Source: Rhizobium anhuiense (GTDB lineage Bacteria > Pseudomonadota > Alphaproteobacteria > Rhizobiales > Rhizobiaceae). From it: a stretch of 64,000 nucleotides of DNA. The notes beneath the pieces are model-generated. The model was not told the origin of the DNA. It searched no databases and saw nothing but the letters and a program-made list of their open reading frames with translations. Shown in pieces: positions 50,838 to 59,016 of the stretch; position 1 is the first letter of the stretch, and each line of letters opens with the position of its first letter. The stretch lies in the NCBI RefSeq assembly GCF_003985145.1, contig NZ_ML133535.1, forward strand, positions 62,001 through 126,000. The letters are read 5' to 3'. A program made the position numbers and the translations under genes.

Positions 50838-51614
50838 TCAGACCTGCAGGATCGAGGAGACGAGCAACTGCGTATAGGGTTCGCGCGGATCATCGAGCAC
50901 GCGGTCGGTGAGCCCGTGCTCGATGACGTAGCCGTCCTTCATCACCATCATCCGGTGCGACAACAGGCGGGCGACGGCGAGATCATGGGTGACGATGATG
51001 GCCGAGAGACCGAGATCGTTGACGAGGCCGCGCACGAGATCGAGCAGGCGCGCCTGCACCGAGACGTCGAGGCCGCCCGTCGGTTCGTCCATGAAGACGA
51101 GGCGGGGGCCGGTGACGAGGTTGCGGGCGATCTGCAGTCGCTGGCGCATGCCGCCGGAAAAAGCGCGTGGCTGGTCGTCGATGCGATCGGCGTCGATCTC
51201 GACGCGCTCGAGCCAGTCGATCGCCGAGGCGCGGATCTTGCCATAGTGGCGGTCGCCGATCGCCATCAGCCGCTCGCCGACATTGGCGCCGGCCGAGACC
51301 GTCATGCGCAGGCCGTCGGCCGGATTCTGGTGCACGAAGCCCCAGTCGGTCCGCATCAGGAAGCGCCGCTCGGCCTCGTTCATCCGGTAGAGATCACGGT
51401 AGCTGCCGTCGCGCATGTGATATTCGACGCTGCCGGTGCTCGGCAGCAGCCGGGTGGAGAGGCAGTTGAGCAGCGTCGTCTTGCCGGAGCCGGACTCGCC
51501 GACGATGGCGAGCACTTCGCCGGGCCAGAGCTCGAAGGAGACGTCGCGGCAGCCGATGCGGTTGCCGTAGAATTTCGAAACGTCATGGACTTTGAGAAGC
51601 GGAATATCGCTCAT
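50838..51614 (-). CDS. phnK: C-P lyase complex protein PhnK (ABC ATPase-like)
   Basis: 258 residues from ATG at 51614 (MSDIPLLKVHDVSKFYG). Walker A GESGSGKTT, signature FSGGMRQRLQIARNL, Walker B LVFMDEPTGGLD, H-loop IIVTHDLAV. Family knowledge: PhnK docks on PhnJ in the C-P lyase core complex, resembling oligopeptide transporter ATPases in sequence. Start overlaps the phnJ stop by 4 bases. Confidence 0.95.
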   Translation of the reverse strand: MSDIPLLKVHDVSKFYGNRIGCRDVSFELWPGEVLAIVGESGSGKTTLLNCLSTRLLPSTGSVEYHMRDGSYRDLYRMNEAERRFLMRTDWGFVHQNPADGLRMTVSAGANVGERLMAIGDRHYGKIRASAIDWLERVEIDADRIDDQPRAFSGGMRQRLQIARNLVTGPRLVFMDEPTGGLDVSVQARLLDLVRGLVNDLGLSAIIVTHDLAVARLLSHRMMVMKDGYVIEHGLTDRVLDDPREPYTQLLVSSILQV

Positions 51615-52486
51615 TCTGCAGCCTCCCGGGCCAGCATCTCGCCGGCATGTCCCTGCGCCCGGCGGTCTTCGCAATGATCGGTGTCGGAGCAGACGAACAT
51701 GCGCCCGCCCTTGTCGTCGAGAACCACTTCGTCGAGATAGACATCCTCGGCGCCGCAAAGGGCGCAGGGCTTGTCGAAGCGCTGGATATCGAAGGGATAA
51801 TCCTCGAAATCCAGGCTGACGACGTCGGTATAGGGCGGAACCGCATAGATGCGCTTCTCGCGCCCGGCGCCGAAGAGCTGCAGCGCATCCGACATGTGCA
51901 TCTTCGGATTGTCGAATTTCGGCGTCGGCGAGGGATCCATGACATAGCGGCCATGGACCTTCACCGGATAGGCGTAAGTGCGCGAGATGCGGCCGTTATG
52001 GGCGATATCCTCATAGAGTTTCACATGCATGAGCCCGTATTCTTCGAGCGCGTGCATCTTGCGGGTTTCGGTCTCGCGCGGTTCGAGGAAACGCAGCGGC
52101 TCGGGGATCGGCACCTGGTAGACCAGCACCTGCCCGGCAGCGAGCTTTTCTTCCGGAATGCGGTGGCGCGTCTGGATGATCGTCGCATCCCTGGTATGGG
52201 TCGTCACCGCGACATTGGCGACCTTCTGGAAGAAGGCGCGGATGGACACGGCGTTGGTCGTGTCGTCGGCACCCTGGTCGATGACCTTCAGCACGTCATC
52301 CGGTCCGATGATCGAGGCCGTCACCTGCACGCCGCCGGTGCCCCAGCCATAGGGCATCGGCATTTCGCGCGAGGCGAAGGGCACCTGATAGCCGGGAATG
52401 GCGATCGCCTTCAGGATGGCGCGGCGGATCATCCGCTTGGTCTGTTCGTCGAGATAGGCGAAGTTGTAGCTGGCCAGATCGCTCAT
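51611..52486 (-). CDS. phnJ: Alpha-D-ribose 1-methylphosphonate 5-phosphate C-P lyase
   Basis: 291 residues from ATG at 52486 (MSDLASYNFAYLDEQ). Radical SAM enzyme that cleaves the carbon-phosphorus bond. All key residues fall at the same numbers as in the E. coli enzyme: Gly32 (glycyl radical), Cys241, Cys244 and Cys266 (iron-sulfur cluster) and Cys272 (catalytic thiyl). Overlaps both phnI (upstream) and phnK (downstream) by ATGA, consistent with stoichiometric assembly of the core complex. Confidence 0.98.
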   Translation of the reverse strand: MSDLASYNFAYLDEQTKRMIRRAILKAIAIPGYQVPFASREMPMPYGWGTGGVQVTASIIGPDDVLKVIDQGADDTTNAVSIRAFFQKVANVAVTTHTRDATIIQTRHRIPEEKLAAGQVLVYQVPIPEPLRFLEPRETETRKMHALEEYGLMHVKLYEDIAHNGRISRTYAYPVKVHGRYVMDPSPTPKFDNPKMHMSDALQLFGAGREKRIYAVPPYTDVVSLDFEDYPFDIQRFDKPCALCGAEDVYLDEVVLDDKGGRMFVCSDTDHCEDRRAQGHAGEMLAREAAE

Positions 52487-53589
52487 TCGGCGGCTTCCTT
52501 CATGTCTTCGCCACCGTTGCGGGCGGCTTCGAATTCGCGGCGCATGCGGCGGACGAGATCGAGCTCGGCCTGGAAGTCCACATAATGCGGAAGCTTCAGA
52601 TGCTCGACGAAGCCCGTCGCCTGGACGTTGTCGGAATGCGAAATGACGAATTCCTCGTCCTGGGCCGGCGCGGTGATATCCTCGCCGAGCTCTTCGGCGC
52701 GCAGCGCCCGGTCGACCAGCGACATCGCCATCGCCTTGCGTTCGCTCTGGCCGAAGACCAGGCCGTAGCCGCGGGTGAATTGCGGCGGCGCCTTGGCCGA
52801 CCCCTTGAACTGGTTGACCATCTGGCATTCGGTGACCTGGATTACGCCAAGCGAGACGGCGAAACCGAGTTCCGGCACGTCGAATTCCACCTCGACATCG
52901 CCGATGCGGATTTCGCCGGTGAAGGGGTGGTTGCGGCCATAGCCGCGCTGGGTGGAATAACCGAGCGCCAGCAGGAAGCCCTCGTCGCCGCGGGCAAGCG
53001 CCTGCAGGCGCAGATCGCGGGTCATCGGGAATTCCATCGGCTCGCGAGTCAGGTCGCCGATCTCGTGATCTTCAGGCATGTCGCCGTCGGCCTCGATCAG
53101 GCCCTCCTCGCCGAGGATTTCGGAGACGCGCATGACGCGGCCGGTCTCGGCTGGGCGCAGCGCGGGCTCTTCGATCGCCTCGTCCGAAAACAGCGAGGGA
53201 TCGAGCAGGCGGTGGGTATAGTCGAAGGTAGGTCCGAGAAGCTGGCCGCCCGGCAGATCCTTGTAGGTCGCCGAGATGCGGCGCTCGATCGTCATATCAG
53301 CCGTGTCGAGCGGCTCGGAATAGCCGAAACGCGGCAGCGTCGTACGGTAGGCGCGCAGCAGGAAGATCGCTTCGATCATATCGCCGCGCGATTGGCGCAC
53401 GGCGAGCGCTGCGAGCGTGCGGTCGAAAAGCGAGGCCTCGGCCATGACGCGGTCGACGGCGAGCGCCAGTTGCGCCACGATCTGGTCGATGCCGATCGCC
53501 GGCAGCGAACGGTCGCCGCGGCGGCGGTCGGCGAGCAGCCGGTGGGCATTGGCGATGGCGGCCTCGCCACCCTTGACGGCAACATACAT
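52483..53589 (-). CDS. phnI: C-P lyase core subunit PhnI
   Basis: 368 residues, MYVAVKGGEAAIANAHRLLA at the start. PhnI is the nucleosidase that displaces the purine base during ribose-phosphonate formation and is part of the (PhnGHIJ)2 core. Conserved stretches include MVNQFKGSAKAPPQFTRGYG and SHSDNVQATGFVEHLKLPHY. The upstream phnH stop is 4 bases away. Confidence 0.96.
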   Translation of the reverse strand: MYVAVKGGEAAIANAHRLLADRRRGDRSLPAIGIDQIVAQLALAVDRVMAEASLFDRTLAALAVRQSRGDMIEAIFLLRAYRTTLPRFGYSEPLDTADMTIERRISATYKDLPGGQLLGPTFDYTHRLLDPSLFSDEAIEEPALRPAETGRVMRVSEILGEEGLIEADGDMPEDHEIGDLTREPMEFPMTRDLRLQALARGDEGFLLALGYSTQRGYGRNHPFTGEIRIGDVEVEFDVPELGFAVSLGVIQVTECQMVNQFKGSAKAPPQFTRGYGLVFGQSERKAMAMSLVDRALRAEELGEDITAPAQDEEFVISHSDNVQATGFVEHLKLPHYVDFQAELDLVRRMRREFEAARNGGEDMKEAAE

Positions 53590-53593
53590 GAGC

Positions 53594-54202
53594 TCAGATC
53601 TCCGTTGCTGTGATCTTGGTGGTGCGCGGCAGGCAGAGGAAACGTTTGCCCGCCGTCACCACGATGTCGATGCCGCGCGGAAAGAGCGCGCGGTTCTCGG
53701 TCCAGAGCCGCAGGAAGGTTTCGGGCAGACCAACGGGGGCGATCTCCGTCACGCTCTGAATGCCCGGACCCATCAGCGCCAGCCTGCGGCCGCCCTCGAG
53801 TTCGGCGAGCTCGATGACGACGGTCGTCGAGCGGTCGGGATATTCCTGCGTGCCGGAGGCAAACAGGCCGAAGGAGGAAAGGGCGATGCCGGCCTCCGTG
53901 AAGGCAAAGCGCGCCTCGGCCTTTTCGGTGGTCAACGGCGCGCCGGTGTGGAAGCCGAGCCATTCCGGCACGGCAGATTTCGCCAGTCCCTGCGAAAGCC
54001 AGACCGGCGTGTCGTGGTCGCAAAGCGTCAGCGCGATCGCGCCGGCGGCGATGCCGAGTGGCGTCGGCGGCGCGGCATCGGGCTGAACGGTCTGGATCGC
54101 GCCGGGGCGGGCCATGCCGTCCATCAGCATCTTGAAGACGCTCTGGGCGTGGAAGACCGGCTCGGCAAAGCCGCCGGTGAGAGCTTCTGTCTTCAAACCC
54201 AT
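53594..54202 (-). CDS. phnH: C-P lyase core subunit PhnH
   Basis: 202 residues (MGLKTEALTGGFAEPVFHAQ). Contains the PhnH opening FAEPVFHAQSVFKMLMDGMA and GVDLVVTAGKRF-like FCLPRTTKI at the C-terminus (here GIDIVVTAGKRF, LCLPRTTKI). A PLP-transferase-like fold without cofactor, part of the core complex. The start shares a base with the phnG stop. Confidence 0.95.
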   Translation of the reverse strand: MGLKTEALTGGFAEPVFHAQSVFKMLMDGMARPGAIQTVQPDAAPPTPLGIAAGAIALTLCDHDTPVWLSQGLAKSAVPEWLGFHTGAPLTTEKAEARFAFTEAGIALSSFGLFASGTQEYPDRSTTVVIELAELEGGRRLALMGPGIQSVTEIAPVGLPETFLRLWTENRALFPRGIDIVVTAGKRFLCLPRTTKITATEI

Positions 54203-54678
54203 CAGTTGTCTCCCCGCACCATGGTGAAGAAATCGACGCGGGTGGCCGCCGTCTCGTCCGCCTTGCGGCGTTCGGCATCGGCGATCCGCTCAGTGATCGG
54301 CAAAAGCAGCGCCTGTTCGACGAAATCCTTGGTTGCGTCTTCCTGCCAGAGCGCGTCGAAGATCGCCGCCAACCGGGCCTTTTCACGGTCGGTGCCGAGC
54401 GCCTGGGCATGGCCGACCGCGCCGGAATCGAGCCGGACCGTGGCCCGCGTCACCGTCACCTCGCCAAGATTGAAGGGAGCGCCGCCGCCGCCGATGCGTC
54501 CGCGCACCATCACCAGCCCGGTCTCAGGTCCGCGCACCTGATGTGCTACGGGCTTTTCCGGCAATGCGTCCCAGACCGCCTGAAGTTCGCTGCGTTCCGC
54601 CCGCGCCAGCAGATCGGCGGCGCGTTTGCGCCCGGATGCCGTCTGTGACGCAGCGTCGTTTCTGTCCGCTGAGATCAT
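54202..54678 (-). CDS. phnG: C-P lyase core subunit PhnG
   Basis: 158 residues (MISADRNDAASQTASGRKRA). Conserved PhnG features: LLARAERSELQAVW, RGPETGLVMVRGRIGG, GAPFNLGEVTVTRATVRL and the GHAQALGTDREKA box. PhnG joins PhnH, PhnI and PhnJ in the core. It is the first gene of the C-P lyase operon, directly downstream of a Pho box and a GntR-type operator that overlaps its leader. Confidence 0.95.
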   Translation of the reverse strand: MISADRNDAASQTASGRKRAADLLARAERSELQAVWDALPEKPVAHQVRGPETGLVMVRGRIGGGGAPFNLGEVTVTRATVRLDSGAVGHAQALGTDREKARLAAIFDALWQEDATKDFVEQALLLPITERIADAERRKADETAATRVDFFTMVRGDN

Positions 54679-54695
54679 CGCCGCTTCCCTTCAAA

Positions 54696-54713
54696 TGTCT
54701 ATTGATATAGACA
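54696..54713. promoter_or_regulatory. PhnF operator (inverted repeat) before phnG
   Basis: TGTCTATTGATATAGACA: perfect 7-bp arms TGTCTAT / ATAGACA with TGAT spacer, ending 18 bases before the phnG start codon. HutC-type GntR proteins bind GT-N-TA-TA-N-AC-like palindromes, so the neighbouring PhnF is the obvious ligand. Confidence 0.7.
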
Positions 54714-54748
54714 ACCATACAAGATACAATTAGCCTTAAATCGATGTC

Positions 54749-54766
54749 GTGACAAGCGTGTGACAT
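54749..54766 (-). promoter_or_regulatory. Pho box upstream of phnG
   Basis: On the minus strand ATGTCACACGCTTGTCAC: two TGTCAC units exactly 11 bases apart (54765-54760, 54754-54749), fitting the PhoB consensus CTGTCAT-N4-CTGTCAT. Expected to activate the phn operon under phosphate starvation. Confidence 0.8.
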
Positions 54767-54803
54767 CGTGGGTGTAAATGACGGGGCGGAATGGCGGGGC
54801 GGA

Positions 54804-55541
54804 ATGGCGGGATTGAAGCAGGTGCAAAGACAGACCGGCGTGGCGCTCTGGCGTCAGATCGCCGATCGGATTCGCGAGGCGATCAGCAGCGGAGCTTATG
54901 ACGAAACGGGTATGGTGCCGCCGGAAACTGTCCTGGCGCTGCAATTCGGCGTCAACCGGCATACGGTGCGCAGCGCGCTTGCCGCACTGGCGCAGGAAGG
55001 AATCGTGCGTGCGGTGCAAGGCCGCGGCACGCTGATCGAGCGCAAGGAGCGTCTGAATTTCCCGATCACCAAGCGCACGCGCTTCAGCGCCGGTATCGGC
55101 GATCAGGCGCGTGAGATGCGCGGCCTTCTGCTCGATGAGGCGAGGGAAGAAGCGAGTGCCGAGATCGCCCGTTGGCTGCACCTGAAACCGGGAGACCAGG
55201 TGATCCGCCTGGAAACCTTGCGTCAGGCGGACAAGCGGCCGGTTTCAAGGGCGACGAGCTGGTTTCCCGCCGAGCGTTTCGCCGGTATCGGTGCGGCCTA
55301 TCGGAAGGGGGAATCGATCACCAAGGCTTTCGCCGAACTCGGCCTGTCGGATTATGTCCGCGCGACCACCGAAGTGACGGCCGCGCATGCAGGTGCCGCC
55401 GACATGGCCGACCTCGAACTCACCCCCGGCGCGATCCTGCTGATCACCAAGGCGATGAATACCGATCTTGACGGTGTCCCGGTGCAATATTCGATCAGCC
55501 GCTTTGCGGCCGACCGGGTGCAGTTCACGATCGAGAACTGA
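54804..55541 (+). CDS. phnF: GntR/HutC family regulator of phosphonate genes
   Basis: 245 residues from ATG at 54804 (MAGLKQVQRQTGVALWRQ). A GTG at 54768 would add 12 residues but lies almost inside the Pho box, so I prefer the internal ATG. Winged helix 10-75 (YDETGMVPPETVLALQFGVN, RHTVRSALAALAQEGIVRAV), then a UTRA ligand-binding domain (about 95-240). Divergent from phnG; it probably represses the operon through the inverted repeat at 54696. Confidence 0.92.
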   Translation: MAGLKQVQRQTGVALWRQIADRIREAISSGAYDETGMVPPETVLALQFGVNRHTVRSALAALAQEGIVRAVQGRGTLIERKERLNFPITKRTRFSAGIGDQAREMRGLLLDEAREEASAEIARWLHLKPGDQVIRLETLRQADKRPVSRATSWFPAERFAGIGAAYRKGESITKAFAELGLSDYVRATTEVTAAHAGAADMADLELTPGAILLITKAMNTDLDGVPVQYSISRFAADRVQFTIEN

Positions 55542-55559
55542 GACCGGAAATTGAGGAAA

Positions 55560-55588
55560 GGCGTGCCGACCTGTTTCGGCGGCACGCC
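55560..55588. terminator. Shared hairpin between phnF and gpmA
   Basis: Perfect 9-bp arms GGCGTGCCG / CGGCACGCC (55560-55568, 55580-55588) in the 56-base gap between two convergent genes. No U run; probably a bidirectional terminator or mRNA end-stabiliser. Confidence 0.6.
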
Positions 55589-55597
55589 GTACCGAAT

Positions 55598-56233
55598 TCA
55601 GTGTGCGCCGGACATGTCGCCGAGCACTTCCTTGGAGGCGACGGTGGAATCCGCCTTCAGCGTGTAGACTATCGGAACGCCGGTCGCGAGGTTGAGCGCG
55701 AGCACGCCTTCCTTGCTCAGCTTGTCGAGCACCATGACAAGCGAACGCAGCGAATTGCCGTGTGCGGCGACCAGCACCTTTTCGCCCCTGAGCACGCGCG
55801 GCAGGATTTCGGTGAGGTAATAGGGCCAGACGCGGGCGCCGGTGTCGCGCAGGCTTTCGCCGCCGGGCGGCGGCACGTCATAGGAACGGCGCCAGATATG
55901 CACCTGTTCCTCGCCCCATTTGGCGCGGGCATCGTCCTTGTTGAGGCCGGAGAGGTCGCCATAGTCGCGCTCGTTCAGCGCCTGGTCGCGGATCGTCTGG
56001 AGATCGGGCTGGCCGACCTTGTCGAGGATGAGCTTCAGCGTGTGCTGCGCGCGCACCAGCGCCGAGGTGTAGGCGACGTCGAATTTGATCCCGTATTCTG
56101 CGAGCGCTTCACCGCCCGTTTTGGCTTCCTGGATGCCGAGCTCGGTCAGATCGGGATCCTTCCAGCCGGTGAAGAGATTCTTCAGGTTCCAGTCACTCTG
56201 GCCATGGCGAACGAGGACGAGGGTACCGCTCAT
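55598..56233 (-). CDS. gpmA: 2,3-bisphosphoglycerate-dependent phosphoglycerate mutase
   Basis: 211 residues. Catalytic LVRHGQSDWN (phosphoacceptor His at 10), Arg in AYTSALVRAQHTL, Glu in ERDYGDLSGL and the second His in VAAHGNSLRSL. Interconverts 3- and 2-phosphoglycerate in glycolysis. Length is slightly below the usual 230-250, as in other rhizobial GpmA. Follows dapB on the same strand after 21 bases. Confidence 0.96.
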   Translation of the reverse strand: MSGTLVLVRHGQSDWNLKNLFTGWKDPDLTELGIQEAKTGGEALAEYGIKFDVAYTSALVRAQHTLKLILDKVGQPDLQTIRDQALNERDYGDLSGLNKDDARAKWGEEQVHIWRRSYDVPPPGGESLRDTGARVWPYYLTEILPRVLRGEKVLVAAHGNSLRSLVMVLDKLSKEGVLALNLATGVPIVYTLKADSTVASKEVLGDMSGAH

Positions 56234-56254
56234 GAATATGCCTCCGTAGTATCG

Positions 56255-57079
56255 TTATGAGGAAGAGAGCCCGAGCACGTCGAGCATGGAATAGAGACCC
56301 GGCTTCTTGTCGCGCGCCCAAAGCGCCGCCTTGATGGCGCCGCGCGCAAAGATCGAGCGGTCGGCTGCACTGTGCGACAAGGTGACGATTTCGCCTTCGC
56401 CGGCAAAAAGCACGGAATGCTCGCCGATGACGGAGCCGCCGCGCAGCGTCGCAAAGCCGATCGTGCCTGCCTCGCGGGCGCCGGTATGGCCGTCGCGCAC
56501 CCGGACCGATTTCGAGGCGAGATCGATGCCGCGCCCCTTGGCCGCCGCCTCACCGAAGAGAAGGGCGGTGCCTGAGGGCGCATCCACCTTGTGCTTGTGG
56601 TGCATTTCCAGGATCTCAATATCCCAGTCATCAGGGTCGAGCGCCCGCGCTGCCTGCTCTGCGAGCACGCTGAGCAGATTGACCCCGAGGCTCATATTGC
56701 CCGATTTGACGATGCGGGCATGGCGAGCGGCTGCGGCGATCCTGGTATTGTCGTCGGCTGAACAGCCCGTCGTGCCGATGACATGAACGATGCGCGCCTG
56801 TGCGGCGAGGCCCGAGAATTCCACTGTTGCGGCAGGCGAGGTGAAGTCGAGCACGCCTTCGGCATCGAGAAAGGCATTGAGCGGATCGTCGCCGATGATG
56901 ACGCCTGTCGGGCCGAGACCGGCGATCTCGCCGGCATCCTTGCCGACGAAGGGCGAGCCGACGCGCTCGACTGCGGCGTGCAGCCTCACGCCCTCGATCG
57001 AATGGATGAGCCGGATCAGCGTCTGGCCCATGCGCCCTGCCGCGCCAACCACCACCAGTTTCATCGCAGCATCGTTCAT
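56255..57079 (-). CDS. dapB: 4-hydroxy-tetrahydrodipicolinate reductase
   Basis: 274 residues. NAD(P)-binding GAAGRMGQTLI (13-23), ATVEFSGLAAQ, the DapB signature EMHHKHKVDAPSGTALLFGE (about 157-176, with the proton-donating His and Lys) and GEHSVLFAGEGE. Step in lysine and diaminopimelate synthesis. Upstream is an ABC exporter gene (15 bases), downstream gpmA. Confidence 0.97.
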   Translation of the reverse strand: MNDAAMKLVVVGAAGRMGQTLIRLIHSIEGVRLHAAVERVGSPFVGKDAGEIAGLGPTGVIIGDDPLNAFLDAEGVLDFTSPAATVEFSGLAAQARIVHVIGTTGCSADDNTRIAAAARHARIVKSGNMSLGVNLLSVLAEQAARALDPDDWDIEILEMHHKHKVDAPSGTALLFGEAAAKGRGIDLASKSVRVRDGHTGAREAGTIGFATLRGGSVIGEHSVLFAGEGEIVTLSHSAADRSIFARGAIKAALWARDKKPGLYSMLDVLGLSSS

Positions 57080-57094
57080 CTCAGTCTCACCAGG

Positions 57095-58882
57095 TCAGTT
57101 TGAATCGGAGGCCGAAGGCCTCTGCAGATTGTTGAGGCGAGCGTAAAGACCGTCGCTGACCTTCGCAAGCGTCTCGTGATTGCCTTCCTCGACGACGCGG
57201 CCCTGCTGCATGACGACGATCTTGTTGGCGCGCACCACGGTCGAAAGCCGATGGGCGATGACGACGACGGTGCGTCCGGTCATCGCTTCGTCGAGCGCCT
57301 TCTGCACGGCCGCCTCGGATTCGGTGTCGAGGGCGGAGGTCGCCTCGTCGAGAAGCAGGATCGGCGCATTGCGCACCAGGGCGCGCGCAATCGACAGCCG
57401 CTGGCGCTGGCCGCCCGATAGCGTCACGCCGTTTTCGCCGACCGGCGTCTCGTAACCCTGCGGTTGCGCCGAAATGAAATCATGCGCATAGGCAAGCCGC
57501 GCCGCCTCTTCCACCTCGGCATCGGTCGCTTCCGGCCGACCGTAGCGGATATTGTCGCGGATCGTGCCTTCAAACAGGTAGGGCTGCTGCGAGACATAGG
57601 CGAGCTGCTTACGCAGCGACTTCTTGGTGATGTGGGCGATGTCCTGGCCGTCGATCAGGATTTCTCCCTCGCGCGGATCGTAGAAGCGCGGAATGAGGCT
57701 GATGACGGTGGATTTGCCGGCGCCCGATGGGCCGACCAGTGCTGTGGTCGCGCCACCCTCGGCAATGAAGCTCACCCCGTTGAGCACGCTCTCATTGCCG
57801 TAGGCGAAGGACACATTGCGGAATTCGATCCTCGCCTGCGTCACCGTCAGCGGCTGGGCATCCGGCAGGTCGCGCTGGCGCGGTTCCATGTCGAGCAATT
57901 CGTAGATCATCCGCGCATTGACGACGGCACGCTCCATCTGCACCTGCAGGCGCGCAAGCCGGCGGGCCGGGTCATAGGCAAGCAGCAGCGCGGTGACGAA
58001 GGAGAAGAAGGCGCCGGGCGGCACATTGAAGTAGATCGAACGGTAGGCGGCGTAGGCAAGCACGCTGGCGACGGCAAAGCCCGCGAAGCTTTCCGTCAGC
58101 GGAGACGTGCGTTCGGAAAGCCGGGCAATCCGGTTCGCCCGGCTTTCGGCGCCCTCGATGAGTTTGTTGACCTTGCGCTCCAGTTCGTCCTCCATCGTGA
58201 AGGCCTTCACGATGGCGATGCCCTGGATCGTCTCCTGCATGGCGCCGAGAACGTGGCTGTTCAAATGCACGGCCTCGCGGGTGGCCGAGCGCAGCCGCTT
58301 GGACACATAGCGCAGCGCATAAAGCAGCGGCGGCGCCATGATGAACACGGCAAGGCTGAGCAGCGGATCCTGCAGGATCATCACGCCGAGCAGCGAGATG
58401 AAGGTCAGCAGGTCGCGCACTGTCGAGGTGATCGTCAGGTTGAGCACGTCGCGGATGCCGCTGACGTTCTGGCTCACCTGCGCGGCGATATGGGCAGAGC
58501 GCGCCTCGCTAAAGAAGCCGACCGAAAGCGTCATCAGATGCGAATAGAGCCGGCGCTGGTAACGCGCGACGATATTGTTGCCGACCTTGGAAAGCGCCAC
58601 CGCCTGGCCGTAGCTCGCAAAACCGCGCAGCACGAAGGCGATGAAGATCGAAAGACAGATGATCCAGACGACGTCGGCGCGGCGGTTGGCGAAGGCCTCG
58701 TCGATGATCGCCCGCATGATCCAGGCGGTAAACGCGGTCGAAAGCGCCACCACGATGAGACAGACGATCGCAAAGACATAACCCCAGAGATGGTCGCGGC
58801 CGTTTTCAGCAATGATGCGTTTCAGGATGCCGGTTACGGTATCGCTGCTGACGCTCTGCGCTCTGCTTTCCGCCGCTTCCAA
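57095..58882 (-). CDS. MsbA-type ABC transporter, fused membrane and ATPase domains
   Basis: 595 residues from TTG at 58882, preceded at a fitting distance by AGGAAA. Six membrane helices (about 30-310) then an ATPase domain: Walker A GPSGAGKST, signature VTLSGGQRQRLSIARAL, Walker B ILLLDEATSALD, H-loop VVIAHRLSTV. Half-transporter that works as a homodimer, similar to MsbA or other lipid/peptide exporters. Substrate not evident. Starts the unit ABC-dapB-gpmA. Confidence 0.93.
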   Translation of the reverse strand: MEAAESRAQSVSSDTVTGILKRIIAENGRDHLWGYVFAIVCLIVVALSTAFTAWIMRAIIDEAFANRRADVVWIICLSIFIAFVLRGFASYGQAVALSKVGNNIVARYQRRLYSHLMTLSVGFFSEARSAHIAAQVSQNVSGIRDVLNLTITSTVRDLLTFISLLGVMILQDPLLSLAVFIMAPPLLYALRYVSKRLRSATREAVHLNSHVLGAMQETIQGIAIVKAFTMEDELERKVNKLIEGAESRANRIARLSERTSPLTESFAGFAVASVLAYAAYRSIYFNVPPGAFFSFVTALLLAYDPARRLARLQVQMERAVVNARMIYELLDMEPRQRDLPDAQPLTVTQARIEFRNVSFAYGNESVLNGVSFIAEGGATTALVGPSGAGKSTVISLIPRFYDPREGEILIDGQDIAHITKKSLRKQLAYVSQQPYLFEGTIRDNIRYGRPEATDAEVEEAARLAYAHDFISAQPQGYETPVGENGVTLSGGQRQRLSIARALVRNAPILLLDEATSALDTESEAAVQKALDEAMTGRTVVVIAHRLSTVVRANKIVVMQQGRVVEEGNHETLAKVSDGLYARLNNLQRPSASDSN

Positions 58883-58969
58883 AAATGAGGTTTCCTGTCT
58901 CGGACCAAGCGCCCCGCGAAGGCGACGCGCACTTTTGCCGGGGTCTATAAAGAGTTGGGACCGGTTTGG

Positions 58970-59016
58970 CTAGAGCGCCGCGCGTCCCCGCAGAGGACGC
59001 GCCAAGGACGCTCTAG
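58970..59016. repeat. Palindrome spanning the glk stop codon
   Basis: Arms CTAGAGCG / CGCTCTAG (58970-58977, 59009-59016) enclose a second stem GCGCGTCC / GGACGCGC. The glk stop TAG is part of the right arm. It looks like a short member of the family at 9535 and 17458 (same CTAGAGC end). Confidence 0.7.

Noticed and set aside
42064..55541. Phosphonate cluster as a novel system
   Set aside because: Every core gene is a recognisable C-P lyase component with standard order; only DUF1045, the transferase and GrpB are open questions.
57464..58888. 474-codon plus-strand frame opposite the ABC exporter
   Set aside because: The exporter has all ABC motifs on the minus strand; this frame has none of any family.
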